Part shown: positions 19,342-27,562 of the stretch, piece after piece
Position numbering within the stretch: the first letter of the stretch is position 1
Layout of the letters: every line of letters starts with the position of its first letter
Source: Planctobacterium sp965279005
GTDB taxonomy: Bacteria; Pseudomonadota; Gammaproteobacteria; Enterobacterales; Alteromonadaceae
Assembly (NCBI GenBank): GCA_965279005.1
Contig: CBDIHK010000025.1
Coordinates: forward strand, 124,001 to 188,000
DNA length: 64,000 nt
Direction: 5' to 3'
The notes under the pieces: model-generated
The model's input: the letters and a program-made list of their open reading frames with translations, nothing else
Database searches by the model: none
Told to the model about the DNA's origin: nothing
Position numbers and translations under genes: made by a program

Positions 19342-19803
19342 CTAACACTTCCCCCCGAGTGTGCAACCATCAACGTATTTGACAAAATCATCGGTGTAGA
19401 AAGTGCGGATCTCGGGCCAGATATCTGCCCAAAAACTGCGTAACATAGTACTTTCAATTCGGCGCCTATAGGCATCCATTACTGGCTGGGAAATCCTGCC
19501 TTCACGAAATTGCAGATAAACCAATTCGTAGAGCTGGAAATTACGCCGGACAAACATATGCAATCGCCACTTCTCAGAATGTGTCAACTGCTCGTCATCC
19601 GTAAGCTTGGCAAAGATATCCGCCATAGGGGAATGGATGTTTTCGTTAAACAAGGTTGTGCTGCGATCCAACAATGCCTGGATGGCGTTGTTCCTGACTT
19701 CTTTGGTATTTTGCCGTATTTGGTAAGACAAATAGATAAGGGTGATAACAACGGCAATACCACCTATAAAATCGCCAAGATTACCCAAGGTTTCAAAAAG
19801 CAT
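19342..19803 (-). CDS. Unknown small membrane-anchored protein
   Basis: A 153-residue protein not assigned to a named family. It begins with one membrane segment (FIGGIAVVITLIYLSYQI), then a charged helical domain rich in Arg and Glu. The start (LGNLGDFIGGIAVVITLIYLSYQIR is the pattern in outline) recalls many unnamed bacterial proteins with an N-terminal anchor and a cytoplasmic helical part. It is convergent with the endonuclease gene and divergent from the binding-protein gene at 19905. Confidence 0.65.
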   Translation of the reverse strand: MLFETLGNLGDFIGGIAVVITLIYLSYQIRQNTKEVRNNAIQALLDRSTTLFNENIHSPMADIFAKLTDDEQLTHSEKWRLHMFVRRNFQLYELVYLQFREGRISQPVMDAYRRRIESTMLRSFWADIWPEIRTFYTDDFVKYVDGCTLGGKC

Positions 19804-19904
19804 TTAATGCGCCAAAACAATGTAAACCATAACGTTTACCCTACATAAAATAACAGCGATTTGCCAACTAGCCACTCGGTTGTGTATCAGCGTTATTTGG
19901 CAGT

Positions 19905-20669
19905 GTGGCCCATGTGTATTACATTTTATATATAGTGACCTTGCCCAAAGCCATATATCCTTTGAAGAAGCTTGTCCCTGCCCTGTTGTTTTCCTTCACA
20001 GCACTGGTACTACCGGCGTCCGCTTATGCCCAGGCAGAAACCTGGTTAGTCGCTGCAGAAAATTATCCCCCCTACAGCTTCCAACGAGGCGATGAGATAA
20101 CGGGCACTGCAATAGTCAAAGTCAAAGCCCTATTTGAGCAAGCCGGCATTCCACACGACATACAAGTCTTGCCTTGGGCAAGGGTCGTGTCACTATTACA
20201 CCACCGCCCCAACACTTTAACCCCGGCTATCGCCAAGACGCCCGAAAGGCTGGATAACTTTTTGTGGGTTGGCCCTTTTGATCAAATTCAAATCTACCAA
20301 TGGCACCAGGAAAATAATCCGGTATTGGGTACCCCTATTAAATCCAGCTATGGCGTCATCCGTGGCAGTGCTGCTGAACAATATTTGTTTAATGAAACGA
20401 TTATCCCGAAAAACAACATCCATTCAGTAAACAATTTAGAACAAATGGTGGGTTTACTGCGCAAAGGCAGGGTTGAACAAATTCTCGTGTCCAACAATAT
20501 GGATCCCAAGGTGCTAGACATCATTGAACAAAGCACAGGTGCCCGGTTAATCAGGGGCGAACTCATCGTTAGCCTGCCACTGTATATCGGCATCAACAAA
20601 AGCTCAAACCTTGCAGACGTAGAGCGACTGCGGCAAACCTTTTATAGCTTTATGGGGGCGTTGGAGTAG
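19905..20669 (+). CDS. Periplasmic solute-binding protein, family 3-like, solitary
   Basis: Up to 254 residues. A signal peptide (LVPALLFSFTALVLPASAYAQ) is followed by the family 3 opening ETWLVAAENYPPYSF, PWARVVSLL and the second-lobe segment SSYGVIRGSAAEQYL. This is the pattern of the amino-acid-binding-like proteins common in Alteromonadales. The ATG at 19905 leaves an odd N-terminal extension; TTG 19962 (LKKLVPALL) gives a normal signal peptide. Neither start has a clear ribosome-binding site. No permease genes are adjacent. Confidence 0.75.
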   Translation: MAHVYYILYIVTLPKAIYPLKKLVPALLFSFTALVLPASAYAQAETWLVAAENYPPYSFQRGDEITGTAIVKVKALFEQAGIPHDIQVLPWARVVSLLHHRPNTLTPAIAKTPERLDNFLWVGPFDQIQIYQWHQENNPVLGTPIKSSYGVIRGSAAEQYLFNETIIPKNNIHSVNNLEQMVGLLRKGRVEQILVSNNMDPKVLDIIEQSTGARLIRGELIVSLPLYIGINKSSNLADVERLRQTFYSFMGALE

Positions 20670-20712
20670 TTTAACGAGCTGCTTCCCGTCCTATCGTTGC
20701 CGTCCAACTGAA

Positions 20713-20757
20713 CCGCTTCGTGAGCGGCTGCGGGATACACTTGACGAGGTATCCCGC
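20713..20757. repeat. Two adjacent hairpins, REP-like
   Basis: CCGCT (20713-20717) pairs with AGCGG (20723-20727). Directly after, GCGGGATAC (20730-20738) pairs perfectly with GTATCCCGC (20749-20757). No T tract follows, so a simple terminator is unlikely. The paired arrangement resembles REP elements. It lies 44 bases after the binding-protein stop codon, in a 300-base stretch that otherwise holds only the tRNA promoter. Confidence 0.5.
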
Positions 20758-20902
20758 TGTAACAGAACCCATCGACTGGTTGTTTTGCTGCTTTGTCTAT
20801 GGCTACTGCTTGGCTATTAACCAGCAACACTCCCATATCGTACAAAAATAAAGCGTTCAAAAAGAATTTATCAATATCAGGGGATCTAGGCGCGTTTTCC
20901 TG

Positions 20903-20930
20903 TTGACAGTTTTATTACTGGCTGTAAAAT
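20903..20930 (+). promoter_or_regulatory. Sigma70 promoter of the tRNA operon
   Basis: TTGACA at 20903-20908 and TAAAAT at 20925-20930 are separated by 16 bases. A GC-containing discriminator (CCTGCC) follows, as in stringently controlled stable-RNA promoters. The first tRNA starts 42 bases after the -10 box. Confidence 0.8.
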
Positions 20931-20972
20931 CCTGCCTCACGTTTCAGGTCACTGGAACGTACCAGGTTTTAT

Positions 20973-21048
20973 GCGGGAATAGCTCAGCTGGTAGAGCACA
21001 ACCTTGCCAAGGTTGGGGTCGCGAGTTCGAATCTCGTTTCCCGCTCCA
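20973..21048 (+). tRNA. tRNA-Gly (GCC)
   Basis: A 76-base tRNA with acceptor stem GCGGGAA/TTCCCGC, D arm AGCTCAGCTGGTAGAGC, anticodon GCC within TTGCCAA, T arm GAGTTCGAATCTC, and encoded CCA. Confidence 0.97.
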
Positions 21049-21055
21049 AAACCCT

Positions 21056-21129
21056 GGCGGGTTGGCAGAGTGGCTATGCAGCGGATTGCAAATCCGTGGA
21101 CCTCGGTTCGACTCCGGGACCCGCCTCCA
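21056..21129 (+). tRNA. tRNA-Cys (GCA)
   Basis: A 74-base tRNA with acceptor stem GGCGGGT/ACCCGCC, anticodon GCA within ATTGCAAAT, T arm CGGTTCGACTCCG, and encoded CCA. It lies 7 bases after tRNA-Gly in the same operon. Confidence 0.97.
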
Positions 21130-21194
21130 TTATCCTTTTTACTAGCGTGCCAAGCTAGGATGCTTCACAACAACCGAAGTATCAAGTCCCCCTA

Positions 21195-21281
21195 GCCCGG
21201 GTGGTGAAATTGGTAGACACAAGGGATTTAAAATCCCTCGATCGTAAGATCGTGCCGGTTCAAGTCCGGCCCCGGGCACCA
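21195..21281 (+). tRNA. tRNA-Leu (UAA)
   Basis: An 87-base class II tRNA with acceptor stem GCCCGGG/CCCGGGC, anticodon TAA within GATTTAAAATC, a variable arm TCGATCGTAAGATCG, T arm CCGGTTCAAGTCCGG, and encoded CCA. Its 3' half is duplicated in degenerate form at 25188-25322, which marks it as the attachment site of the island to its right. Confidence 0.97.
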
Positions 21282-21526
21282 TTCGAAATCAACTAAATAT
21301 CCAGGATCTACTCAATTAACGGGGGATCGGTAATCATCTTACTCTGTTAATTATTCCATCCCATCCACAATGGGTCATCAGAAACTTAGCTAGACACCTG
21401 CAACGACTCTCAGAAACTCCTAGTCTACAAACCTCTGCAAATGTCTACATTTTGTTCAACCAGCTTTTAACCCCTAAGCTTGTAATTATTCTGTGCCTTG
21501 GATGATTAGTTTGAGGCTCGATCGGA

Positions 21527-22228
21527 TTAATACCCCGTCGATACAGTCTTTGCTAGCAGTATGAAACACAAGCCGAATAGAATAAACCCTGTGCCATTGA
21601 TAAAGAGAGCAAAGTACAGTTTTCTCGACCTCAACTGGTTCATATCTACATCTTGAATGTTATCGCCTTGTTTTAATACAAAGGAATTATAAATCACTTC
21701 TTCTGCACCTAATGATGGCCTCACTTTATTTGTTTTCGCTATTTTTACAATGTTTCTTATTGACTCAATGATTACCAACAGTGCAGCCAATTTCACTAGT
21801 ATAGGTAGTTTGGCAAACAGTATAGTTATTGCGCCTGCAATCCAGAAAAACCAACCGGTGTAAGACATTAAAATAGCGATTCTTCCTTGAGGATGTGACT
21901 TGGCTATACTGTCATGGACTAGCATATATATAAATGCAATTGGGAAAAATTTGGCTATATCACATGCATCTGTGCACAGACTATAACCACTAGCATTTTC
22001 GATATAATTAAAGTGATATGAACAGTATGCGTGGCTACAAAATACATCAGCACTAAAGATTGAAAAAACTGTAATGGCAGCAAAAATGCTTTTGGCATAA
22101 GTTCTAAACCATACCATGATGATTGCTATTAAAGCAGCCACTATGTGAAAAGCACCTTCAATTGCTATTATCATTGTTGATACTGACACTAGAAAAGGTA
22201 TTAATACCCGTAGTTCATTATCTTTCAT
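21527..22228 (-). CDS. Unknown polytopic membrane protein (island cargo)
   Basis: A 233-residue protein with about six membrane segments, for example LIPFLVSVSTMIIAIEGA, a middle pair and a C-terminal ALFINGTGFILFGLCFILL. Cysteines cluster in the loop around residues 75-100 (FCSHAYCSYH...CTDACDIA), suggesting extracytoplasmic disulfides. ATG 22228 is chosen because GGAAG lies 8 bases upstream; the frame is open to 22261. The base composition is more A+T-rich than the flanks. I do not recognise a family. Confidence 0.6.
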   Translation of the reverse strand: MKDNELRVLIPFLVSVSTMIIAIEGAFHIVAALIAIIMVWFRTYAKSIFAAITVFSIFSADVFCSHAYCSYHFNYIENASGYSLCTDACDIAKFFPIAFIYMLVHDSIAKSHPQGRIAILMSYTGWFFWIAGAITILFAKLPILVKLAALLVIIESIRNIVKIAKTNKVRPSLGAEEVIYNSFVLKQGDNIQDVDMNQLRSRKLYFALFINGTGFILFGLCFILLAKTVSTGY

Positions 22229-22261
22229 CTTAGTTACTTCCAATATTAACCAGTTGATCAA

Positions 22262-23026
22262 TTATGAGCTGTAAGCAGTGCCGTAGTCGAGCTTAACCAA
22301 TACAGCAGATTCAGGGTCACTAACGCCTTGTATGTACTGCAATTCCACCCCACCTTTTCGATGTTAGTAATGCAAAAATAGCTGGGGAGAAACGGTAACC
22401 AGTTGCCACGGCATTTGGATTTTATATTGAGCAGAATTACAGCACCGTATTTTAAAAGGCAAAACGCTACTTTTAGCGACAACAAACACACAAAACAACA
22501 CCACATCTATGAGTAGGTTGTAGAACTTTTAAATCGATACTATCTAATATGTAATGAGCTCTGTTAAAAGGCAAGTTTTGAACTCGCTGAATTTGCACCC
22601 GAGATATCTTTGAATCAATGTTATGAATCGCACCGACAAATTCGGAGGCAGATTTGTTTGAGTCATGCTGCCGCATTCTCGGTTAACTGGTGGTAAAAAT
22701 TCACCCTTTTTCGGCTGGCGGTATGTCATTGATAGAGCTAAGCAAACTAATCTAGACATCCAGACTAAGTATTAACGAAACTAATCTAGACATCCAGAAA
22801 ACTAATCTAGACACCCATACTAAGTATTAAGAATGGACTACATAAAGGCCATATTTATGATTAGTTTTTCCAGGAGTAGCTTACGAATAATCGCTCATTT
22901 AAAGATAAAGGCGCCAGCCTAAGCGTTTAAAATGGGGTTCTAAGGATGGGCTTCGAAACCTAGGTAAATCACTCTGGAGCCACCAAAAAATATTGGGGGC
23001 GTTGAATAGTCGGCAGTCTTTCCTGG
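22262..23026. other. Gene-poor island segment with mobile-element debris
   Basis: About 765 bases. Short frames on the minus strand between 22258 and 22759 have no family resemblance I can name. The stretch 22690-22730 adjoins three direct repeats (22744-22830) and looks like the non-coding end of a lost insertion element. No intact gene is seen. Confidence 0.4.
22744..22830. repeat. Three direct repeats, unit AAACTAATCTAGACATCCAG
   Basis: Copies start at 22744, 22778 and 22799. The first and third extend into ACTAAGTATTAA after the shared core; the second is a core-only copy; the third has two substitutions near the end of the core. Arrays of this kind occur at transposon ends as transposase-binding sites, but the element is not identified. 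Confidence 0.7.
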
Positions 23027-24010
23027 CTAACCGAATAGCCGTTGTGAGTTGGACTTGTCCTTTAATCTTTGAAGTCGATGCCGTTGTTTATATTGTTCCA
23101 GGTAAATGGTGTTGCCAGCGGCATGGTGGAAAGCATCCTCGAATGTACTGGTAAGTTCAAACCATTGGGCTGGTTTTAGGTTAAGGCGGGACAGTATGTC
23201 GGGGAGTGCCGGGTCTATTTTTCCTTTTTTGTTTTGGGCCATATGCCTGCCGGTAACATCCACCAGCTTGATGTAGTCTGCCAGCCTATATGGCAATCCA
23301 TGGGGCATGCCCAGCCTGGGGTTACCCGCAAAAGGCATCAGCCTTTTGGGCTCCTTACCTGCTTTGGCAGCATTGATACGGTACTGGATACTGGTGTGAT
23401 TGGATTGTTCCGGCGTTGGTGCCATGTTCGCCCTTACGGGGTTGAGGTCAACATACGCCATACAGGCAGCTAGTGCAGCCTCGTCGAGCAAAGCCTGGGA
23501 TTTAAACCTCCCCTCCCAAAAGCGTCCGGTGCAACCGTCTTCCTTATTGGCTTCCCTTGCGATGTATTCATTTAAGCTGCGCATAAACCAGCTGATGTCC
23601 ATTAGCCTTTGCCGCCAGATATTTGCCGTTTTTTCAACGCATTCAATTAGGTGCGGTTCCATCTTGGTGCGTTGTTCTGGGCTTAAGTATTGCCGTGATA
23701 GGAGGGTGCCCTTGTGTAGGATGTGCCAGCGCCTGATTACCTCTGCGAGAGGCCACTCATCCGCTTTTTTGTGATGGATATGCAAAACCATATGAGTGTG
23801 GTTGCTCATCACAGCGTAAGCGCAAACGTCAATAGCAAAGACACCACCAAGGAAGTGGATACGGTCTTCCACCCATTGGCGGCGATGCTCATAGCTATTG
23901 CCCGTTAGCTTGTCCTCACCACACAAGAACGCCCGCCTGACACAACGGGAAACACAGTGGTAATAAGGGGTATCTTCGAGGCTGACTTGTTCCTTCCTGG
24001 CCTTTGGCAT
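23027..24010 (-). CDS. Y1 (HUH) transposase, IS200/REP-associated type
   Basis: A 327-residue protein of the transposase IS200-like (Y1_Tnp) group, in the long branch common in marine gammaproteobacteria. The opening DTPYYHCVSRCVRRAFLCG, the HUH motif in AVMSNHTHMVLHI (His-Thr-His) and the later TGRFWEGRFKSQALLDE...AACMAYVDLNPVRA block are all present. HUH enzymes cut single-stranded DNA at hairpins through a tyrosine. AGGAAG precedes the ATG at 7 bases. Directly upstream lie three palindromes (24073-24208), which may be its substrates. No IS ends are evident, as expected for a domesticated REP-associated transposase. Confidence 0.85.
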   Translation of the reverse strand: MPKARKEQVSLEDTPYYHCVSRCVRRAFLCGEDKLTGNSYEHRRQWVEDRIHFLGGVFAIDVCAYAVMSNHTHMVLHIHHKKADEWPLAEVIRRWHILHKGTLLSRQYLSPEQRTKMEPHLIECVEKTANIWRQRLMDISWFMRSLNEYIAREANKEDGCTGRFWEGRFKSQALLDEAALAACMAYVDLNPVRANMAPTPEQSNHTSIQYRINAAKAGKEPKRLMPFAGNPRLGMPHGLPYRLADYIKLVDVTGRHMAQNKKGKIDPALPDILSRLNLKPAQWFELTSTFEDAFHHAAGNTIYLEQYKQRHRLQRLKDKSNSQRLFG

Positions 24011-24072
24011 AATGGTTCTTCCTGAATCCCATCATCTATCAGCCAATTCTGCCGGAAAAATAAGCATCGGGA

Positions 24073-24208
24073 AACTGTACCTTGGTACAGTTAGCATGGC
24101 TGTCCTTATTAGTTCCTGCACTTTAGTATCACCGGTGATAGTCCTTTACCATTTGGCATGCCACTTTTTCACTCGGGTAATACCGGACTTTTGTCTCACC
24201 GTTGAGAC
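24073..24208. repeat. Three successive palindromes upstream of the Y1 transposase
   Basis: AACTGTACC/GGTACAGTT at 24073-24092, TATCACCGGTGATA at 24127-24140, and GTCTCA/TGAGAC at 24193-24208, the last followed by TTTTT. All three centre on an ACC...GGT-like core. Their position next to a Y1 transposase suggests REP-type substrates; the last could also act as a terminator. Confidence 0.6.
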
Positions 24209-24249
24209 TTTTTATGTATACTTGCCTTAAATTCTTCTCTATTTTTGCT

Positions 24250-25068
24250 ATGGAAAAAACAGCAATACAACCAACAAACGTGACAAAACCCATCCAGTTG
24301 CTTGCAGCTTGGATGGTCGGTTTAATAACGGTTGTCGGTATGTTCCTTCACACATCGGTTCAAGATGGTTTGACAGACAATATGCGTTGGTTTTTGTTGG
24401 GGGCTTCTGCTCTTTCTGTGCCTTTCTTTTTAGTTTCTATTTTTCTCATGCAGACTAAATTTAGGACTCAGATGCAATCTGATGATTATTACAATAAATC
24501 GTTGCGGGATGGCTTGTTGTCACAAAACAAAGCAGTATCTGTTGAGCAAGATTATGACAGTCTAGCTGAAGACATTTCTAGTGCTGTTATCAAAAAGCTT
24601 AAAAAAGAAAGGTTAGAATACTCTGATAGCAAAGATAATGATGCTCCTTCTCAGTTAGCAATATCTGAAGCTGAAAAAAACGCTCAAAACTATATCGAAG
24701 AACTTTTGTCGAATGAAACGGTATTTGAAGAAGTACGTAAAGCTACAATAGAGCATAGAATTAAAGAGGCAATTAAGAAATATGAAGATAATCCATTTGT
24801 GATTAGTATGTCTTTTAACGACAATGTTGTAGGGCGTACATCAATAGATTCTATACATGTTGCTGGCTATATAGGCGATGTGATACAGAGTTTGGGCGCT
24901 CTAGGGATTATCACATACCAACTTGAGAAAAATCCTGGATATCTATCAGGTGTTGCGTTGGTTTATGAAGTAACTGATTTTGGCAAACAGTTTTTGACTG
25001 CATTGAAACAGCATAAAATAAGTGGAAAGAAGGAGCCTAAAAACAGTATTGAAGACTGTGGCGATTAA
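24250..25068 (+). CDS. Unknown two-TM protein with cytoplasmic helical domain (island cargo)
   Basis: A 272-residue protein. Two membrane segments (about residues 17-35, LLAAWMVGLITVVGMFLHT, and 47-69) are followed by a long charged region with predicted coiled coil (about 80-190). The C-terminal part (YIGDVIQSLGALGIITYQLE...VYEVTDFGKQFLTALK) reads like a winged-helix or similar small fold. The ATG at 24250 is chosen because the 48 upstream bases overlap the palindrome region; no strong ribosome-binding site is seen. The codon use is strongly A+T-biased compared with core genes. No family is recognised. Confidence 0.6.
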   Translation: MEKTAIQPTNVTKPIQLLAAWMVGLITVVGMFLHTSVQDGLTDNMRWFLLGASALSVPFFLVSIFLMQTKFRTQMQSDDYYNKSLRDGLLSQNKAVSVEQDYDSLAEDISSAVIKKLKKERLEYSDSKDNDAPSQLAISEAEKNAQNYIEELLSNETVFEEVRKATIEHRIKEAIKKYEDNPFVISMSFNDNVVGRTSIDSIHVAGYIGDVIQSLGALGIITYQLEKNPGYLSGVALVYEVTDFGKQFLTALKQHKISGKKEPKNSIEDCGD

Positions 25069-25187
25069 TATTTATTATGCCAACAAAATGCCTACATAAA
25101 ATATATCAGGATAGGCAGGAAAAGGCACGAACCCACTTATTAATAAATTTAAAATCAATAACATACTGATTTTAAGTTGTTTTGAAA

Positions 25188-25322
25188 GGATTAAAAAAAC
25201 CTCGAACATAAGATCGTGCCGGTGCAAGTATTCGCCACATCCCTGTCGCTCACTACTGCGTGGCCGTGCTACGCACCTTGACAAATGCTCCTGGCATTTG
25301 TGCTCCACCCCCGGGCATCATT
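25188..25322 (+). pseudogene. Broken copy of the tRNA-Leu 3' half (island right border)
   Basis: From about 25188 the sequence follows tRNA-Leu from the anticodon arm, with an exact run TAAGATCGTGCCGGT and then GCAAGT. It is interrupted after 25231 by about 75 foreign bases, and resumes at 25308 with CCCCCGGGCATCATT, matching the end of the acceptor stem, CCA and following bases. This is the expected remnant of an attachment site, later split by an insertion. Confidence 0.75.
25232..25307. repeat. Hairpin-bearing insertion inside the tRNA-Leu remnant
   Basis: About 75 bases containing GCGT/ACGC around GGCCGTGCT (25258-25274) and CAAATGC/GCATTTG around TCCTG (25281-25301). Two short hairpins in tandem look like a REP or REPIN-type unit, possibly placed by the nearby Y1 transposase. 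Confidence 0.5.
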
Positions 25323-25399
25323 ATTTTTTGACCCATCAATCACCCGTAGAAGCCTGGAACGGCTGTACTATTGGGACGGTTCGATAATCCTGTTTAAAC

Positions 25400-25786
25400 T
25401 TAATGCATAGAATGCAAGCCTATCCTATTCCCTTCGCTATCAATAAAATGGGCGATATGGCCAATCCCATCACCGAGATGGGTTTTGGGCATAATCACTT
25501 TACCTCCCGCAGGCTCTACTTTTGCCAGTATGGTATCAAGATCCCTGCCACCATTTAGATACACTAAACTGCCTTGTATCGAGGGTTTGTAATCCATACC
25601 GCAGACAATGGCACCCGAAACCAGGGATTTATCATCATGGGGAAATAGCCCCTGCTGTAGTCCCGCCAATTCAATTACGACGATATCCACGTCAAGTATG
25701 TCTTGGTAAAAGCTAATTGCCCGTTCAAACTGAGTTGCCGCTATTTCAAACCAGACGGCAATATTTACGGCTGTGTTTTCCATCAT
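25400..25786 (-). CDS. VOC (glyoxalase/bleomycin resistance) family protein
   Basis: A 128-residue protein with two beta-alpha-beta-beta-beta halves: AVNIAVWFEIAATQFERAISFYQDIL at the start and HIAHFIDSEGNRIGLHS at the end, the usual VOC closing strand. The second metal ligand region is present, but I cannot be sure all four ligands are. The function is unassigned (dioxygenase, lyase or binding protein). GGAG lies 5 bases before the first of two adjacent ATG codons. Confidence 0.82.
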   Translation of the reverse strand: MMENTAVNIAVWFEIAATQFERAISFYQDILDVDIVVIELAGLQQGLFPHDDKSLVSGAIVCGMDYKPSIQGSLVYLNGGRDLDTILAKVEPAGGKVIMPKTHLGDGIGHIAHFIDSEGNRIGLHSMH

Positions 25787-26194
25787 TTATCTCCATTGTT
25801 TCGTTTAATCGAAAACAAGTTAACATCGCCTCTGACAGTATTGTGTCAGCAGTGGTTTTGCAGGCAGCGGAATTTCGCAAATGAATTGCCCCCGAGTGTT
25901 GGCACAATGAATCTTCCAGTATTAAAGCAGCATATGTTCTAGTACCGGATTCTAGGATTAGTTTTGGCACGCATTAGCTATGCGGGTGATGTACTTCATG
26001 CATAAGGGCACAACCTAAGCGCATCCTTTTGGCGGCTAGTTTGGATAATTTGCTGGGAATTTCGTCCTAATCTGCCCATTGGGACGCTTCAACTGAACTA
26101 TTTGTCGATAGCGGTTAAAAATACCCAAGGTGTGATATAAATAGGGCTACCTGCACCGGGTTACATGGGGAGCTTTTGCCACCCAATTAGGGTT
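25787..26194. other. Intergenic, nothing recognised
   Basis: About 400 bases between two minus-strand genes. A short dyad TTTCG...CGAAA lies close to the VOC start (25799-25814) and could be an operator. No gene or RNA is recognised. Confidence 0.35.
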
Positions 26195-27274
26195 TTATTC
26201 GACATCCCCCAATAAATGCTGCGGTTGCGGCAAATCATCAACCGGTGTGCCACCTAGTTTCATTTTCTTAATGGGAGCACTGTGCCTAAGGGCAACAGTA
26301 TTGGCCGGAGTATTGGCCAAAAATACCGTTTGCGCGCCTGCGGTAAAACTATCGTTGTGGATACATTGGGGACGAATTGCCAAAGCACAGCCATCGGTGG
26401 GTATCTCGAACATGGTAAAATGGTAAGTTTCGCTTTTGACCGTTCGGTAGTAACCATCTTCAGCGGTGGTATCTAGTCGGCGTCCCAGCAAAATCCGAGA
26501 GATGGTATCTTTGCCAAAGGCAGGGTCGTTACCTAAGGCTGGCAGCCATATATGGGGGAACGGATGGTGTTCTACAAACAAGCCACCTCCCTTGGTTGCG
26601 CCAAATTGATACTCAGTAATGTAGCCAGGCAGTTTTTGGTCGTATTGTATTCCCCATAGATCCTGGGTAAAACCAAGTGCGAATTCTTCGCCAGGTTGCA
26701 ATAGTGTGCCGCCATAATAAGCAAGAGTTTCTAAAAAGGTTTCCTGTGAGCCAATGGATTCACCATATCGCACTACTGGGAAGTCAAGGTGGTCAACATC
26801 GCAAATTAGCTGGCCTGTACTGCCAAACACATTGGCGGATCCATCTAGGTTGGCTATACCTGCGCCATCGACCGCTGCCGTCCAATAGCCATTGACCTTT
26901 AATGCCCTTTCGCTTGAAGGAGGTAAGCCTGTGCACTCGTTGTGAAGGCGGTTAAGCCGGGTAATCAGCTCGGCCTCCGGGTTCATTGGCGCCCTATCGC
27001 TGGTAATAACCAAGTCGTGTGACGCTGCATCAAGCTTAACGAGGGTACCGGTGCGGATCGGACCGAACAGACCGGTTGTTGTCAGTAGCATTTCACCTGT
27101 GGCATCACGGTTTAGCACCGCACCATTTAGGAATTCAAAATTATGGGCAAGATCTTCTTGTGATACCCCTATCTTGACATCTTGCCAACGGGGTTCACTC
27201 ATTTGGCTGGCACGGTATTCAGCAAGTGTTTCCCCACCTAAGGTGATGATTTTTATCGGCGTGACGTAAGACAT
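26195..27274 (-). CDS. Unknown 359-residue protein
   Basis: A complete frame with normal codon use and no signal peptide. I do not recognise the family. The text is rich in beta-strand-like segments with conserved-looking His and aromatic residues (FVEHHPFPHIWLPAL, YHFTMFEIP), which suggests a beta-sandwich or cupin-like fold with a polar or sugar-like ligand. This is inference only. GGAGCC precedes the ATG at about 6 bases. The SMP-30-like gene lies upstream on the same strand 290 bases away. Confidence 0.6.
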   Translation of the reverse strand: MSYVTPIKIITLGGETLAEYRASQMSEPRWQDVKIGVSQEDLAHNFEFLNGAVLNRDATGEMLLTTTGLFGPIRTGTLVKLDAASHDLVITSDRAPMNPEAELITRLNRLHNECTGLPPSSERALKVNGYWTAAVDGAGIANLDGSANVFGSTGQLICDVDHLDFPVVRYGESIGSQETFLETLAYYGGTLLQPGEEFALGFTQDLWGIQYDQKLPGYITEYQFGATKGGGLFVEHHPFPHIWLPALGNDPAFGKDTISRILLGRRLDTTAEDGYYRTVKSETYHFTMFEIPTDGCALAIRPQCIHNDSFTAGAQTVFLANTPANTVALRHSAPIKKMKLGGTPVDDLPQPQHLLGDVE

Positions 27275-27562
27275 TATTTGGCTCCTTGAGTGTTGATAAC
27301 AAATTACGCTTTATCGTAATTGAGTATTGTAGAATTGCCATTACAGTCAATTACAATTGAGCCAGTTTTGTCTTTATTGATAACCTGGTTAGCAATCCTT
27401 GCTGATGGTTCAATTGAATTGCCCAGCGCAATTCATAGTCCACGTCTTATAGACTGGGTATTGCAATTGCTTCAATTTTCTTTGTGTGACAGGCGGGCCA
27501 AAGGTGTAGTAATGCAACTTTGTAGATCCAGTGTGTAAGACTCTATTTTTAAAACATAAATT
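27275..27562. other. Intergenic region rich in CAATT motifs
   Basis: About 290 bases separating two minus-strand genes. CAATTG or CAATT recurs at least six times (for example near 27351, 27410, 27428, 27465 and 27472), which may be a binding-site cluster or chance in A+T-rich DNA. Confidence 0.3.

Larger units (their letters stand above)
21240..25322. mobile_element. Decayed genomic island in the 3' end of tRNA-Leu
   Basis: The left border is the intact tRNA-Leu; the right border is a damaged copy of its 3' half. Between them are an A+T-rich tract, two unknown membrane-protein genes, a Y1 transposase, short direct repeats and palindromes. No integrase gene remains, so the island can no longer move by itself. 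That it entered by site-specific integration is inferred from the duplicated tRNA end. Confidence 0.65.
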
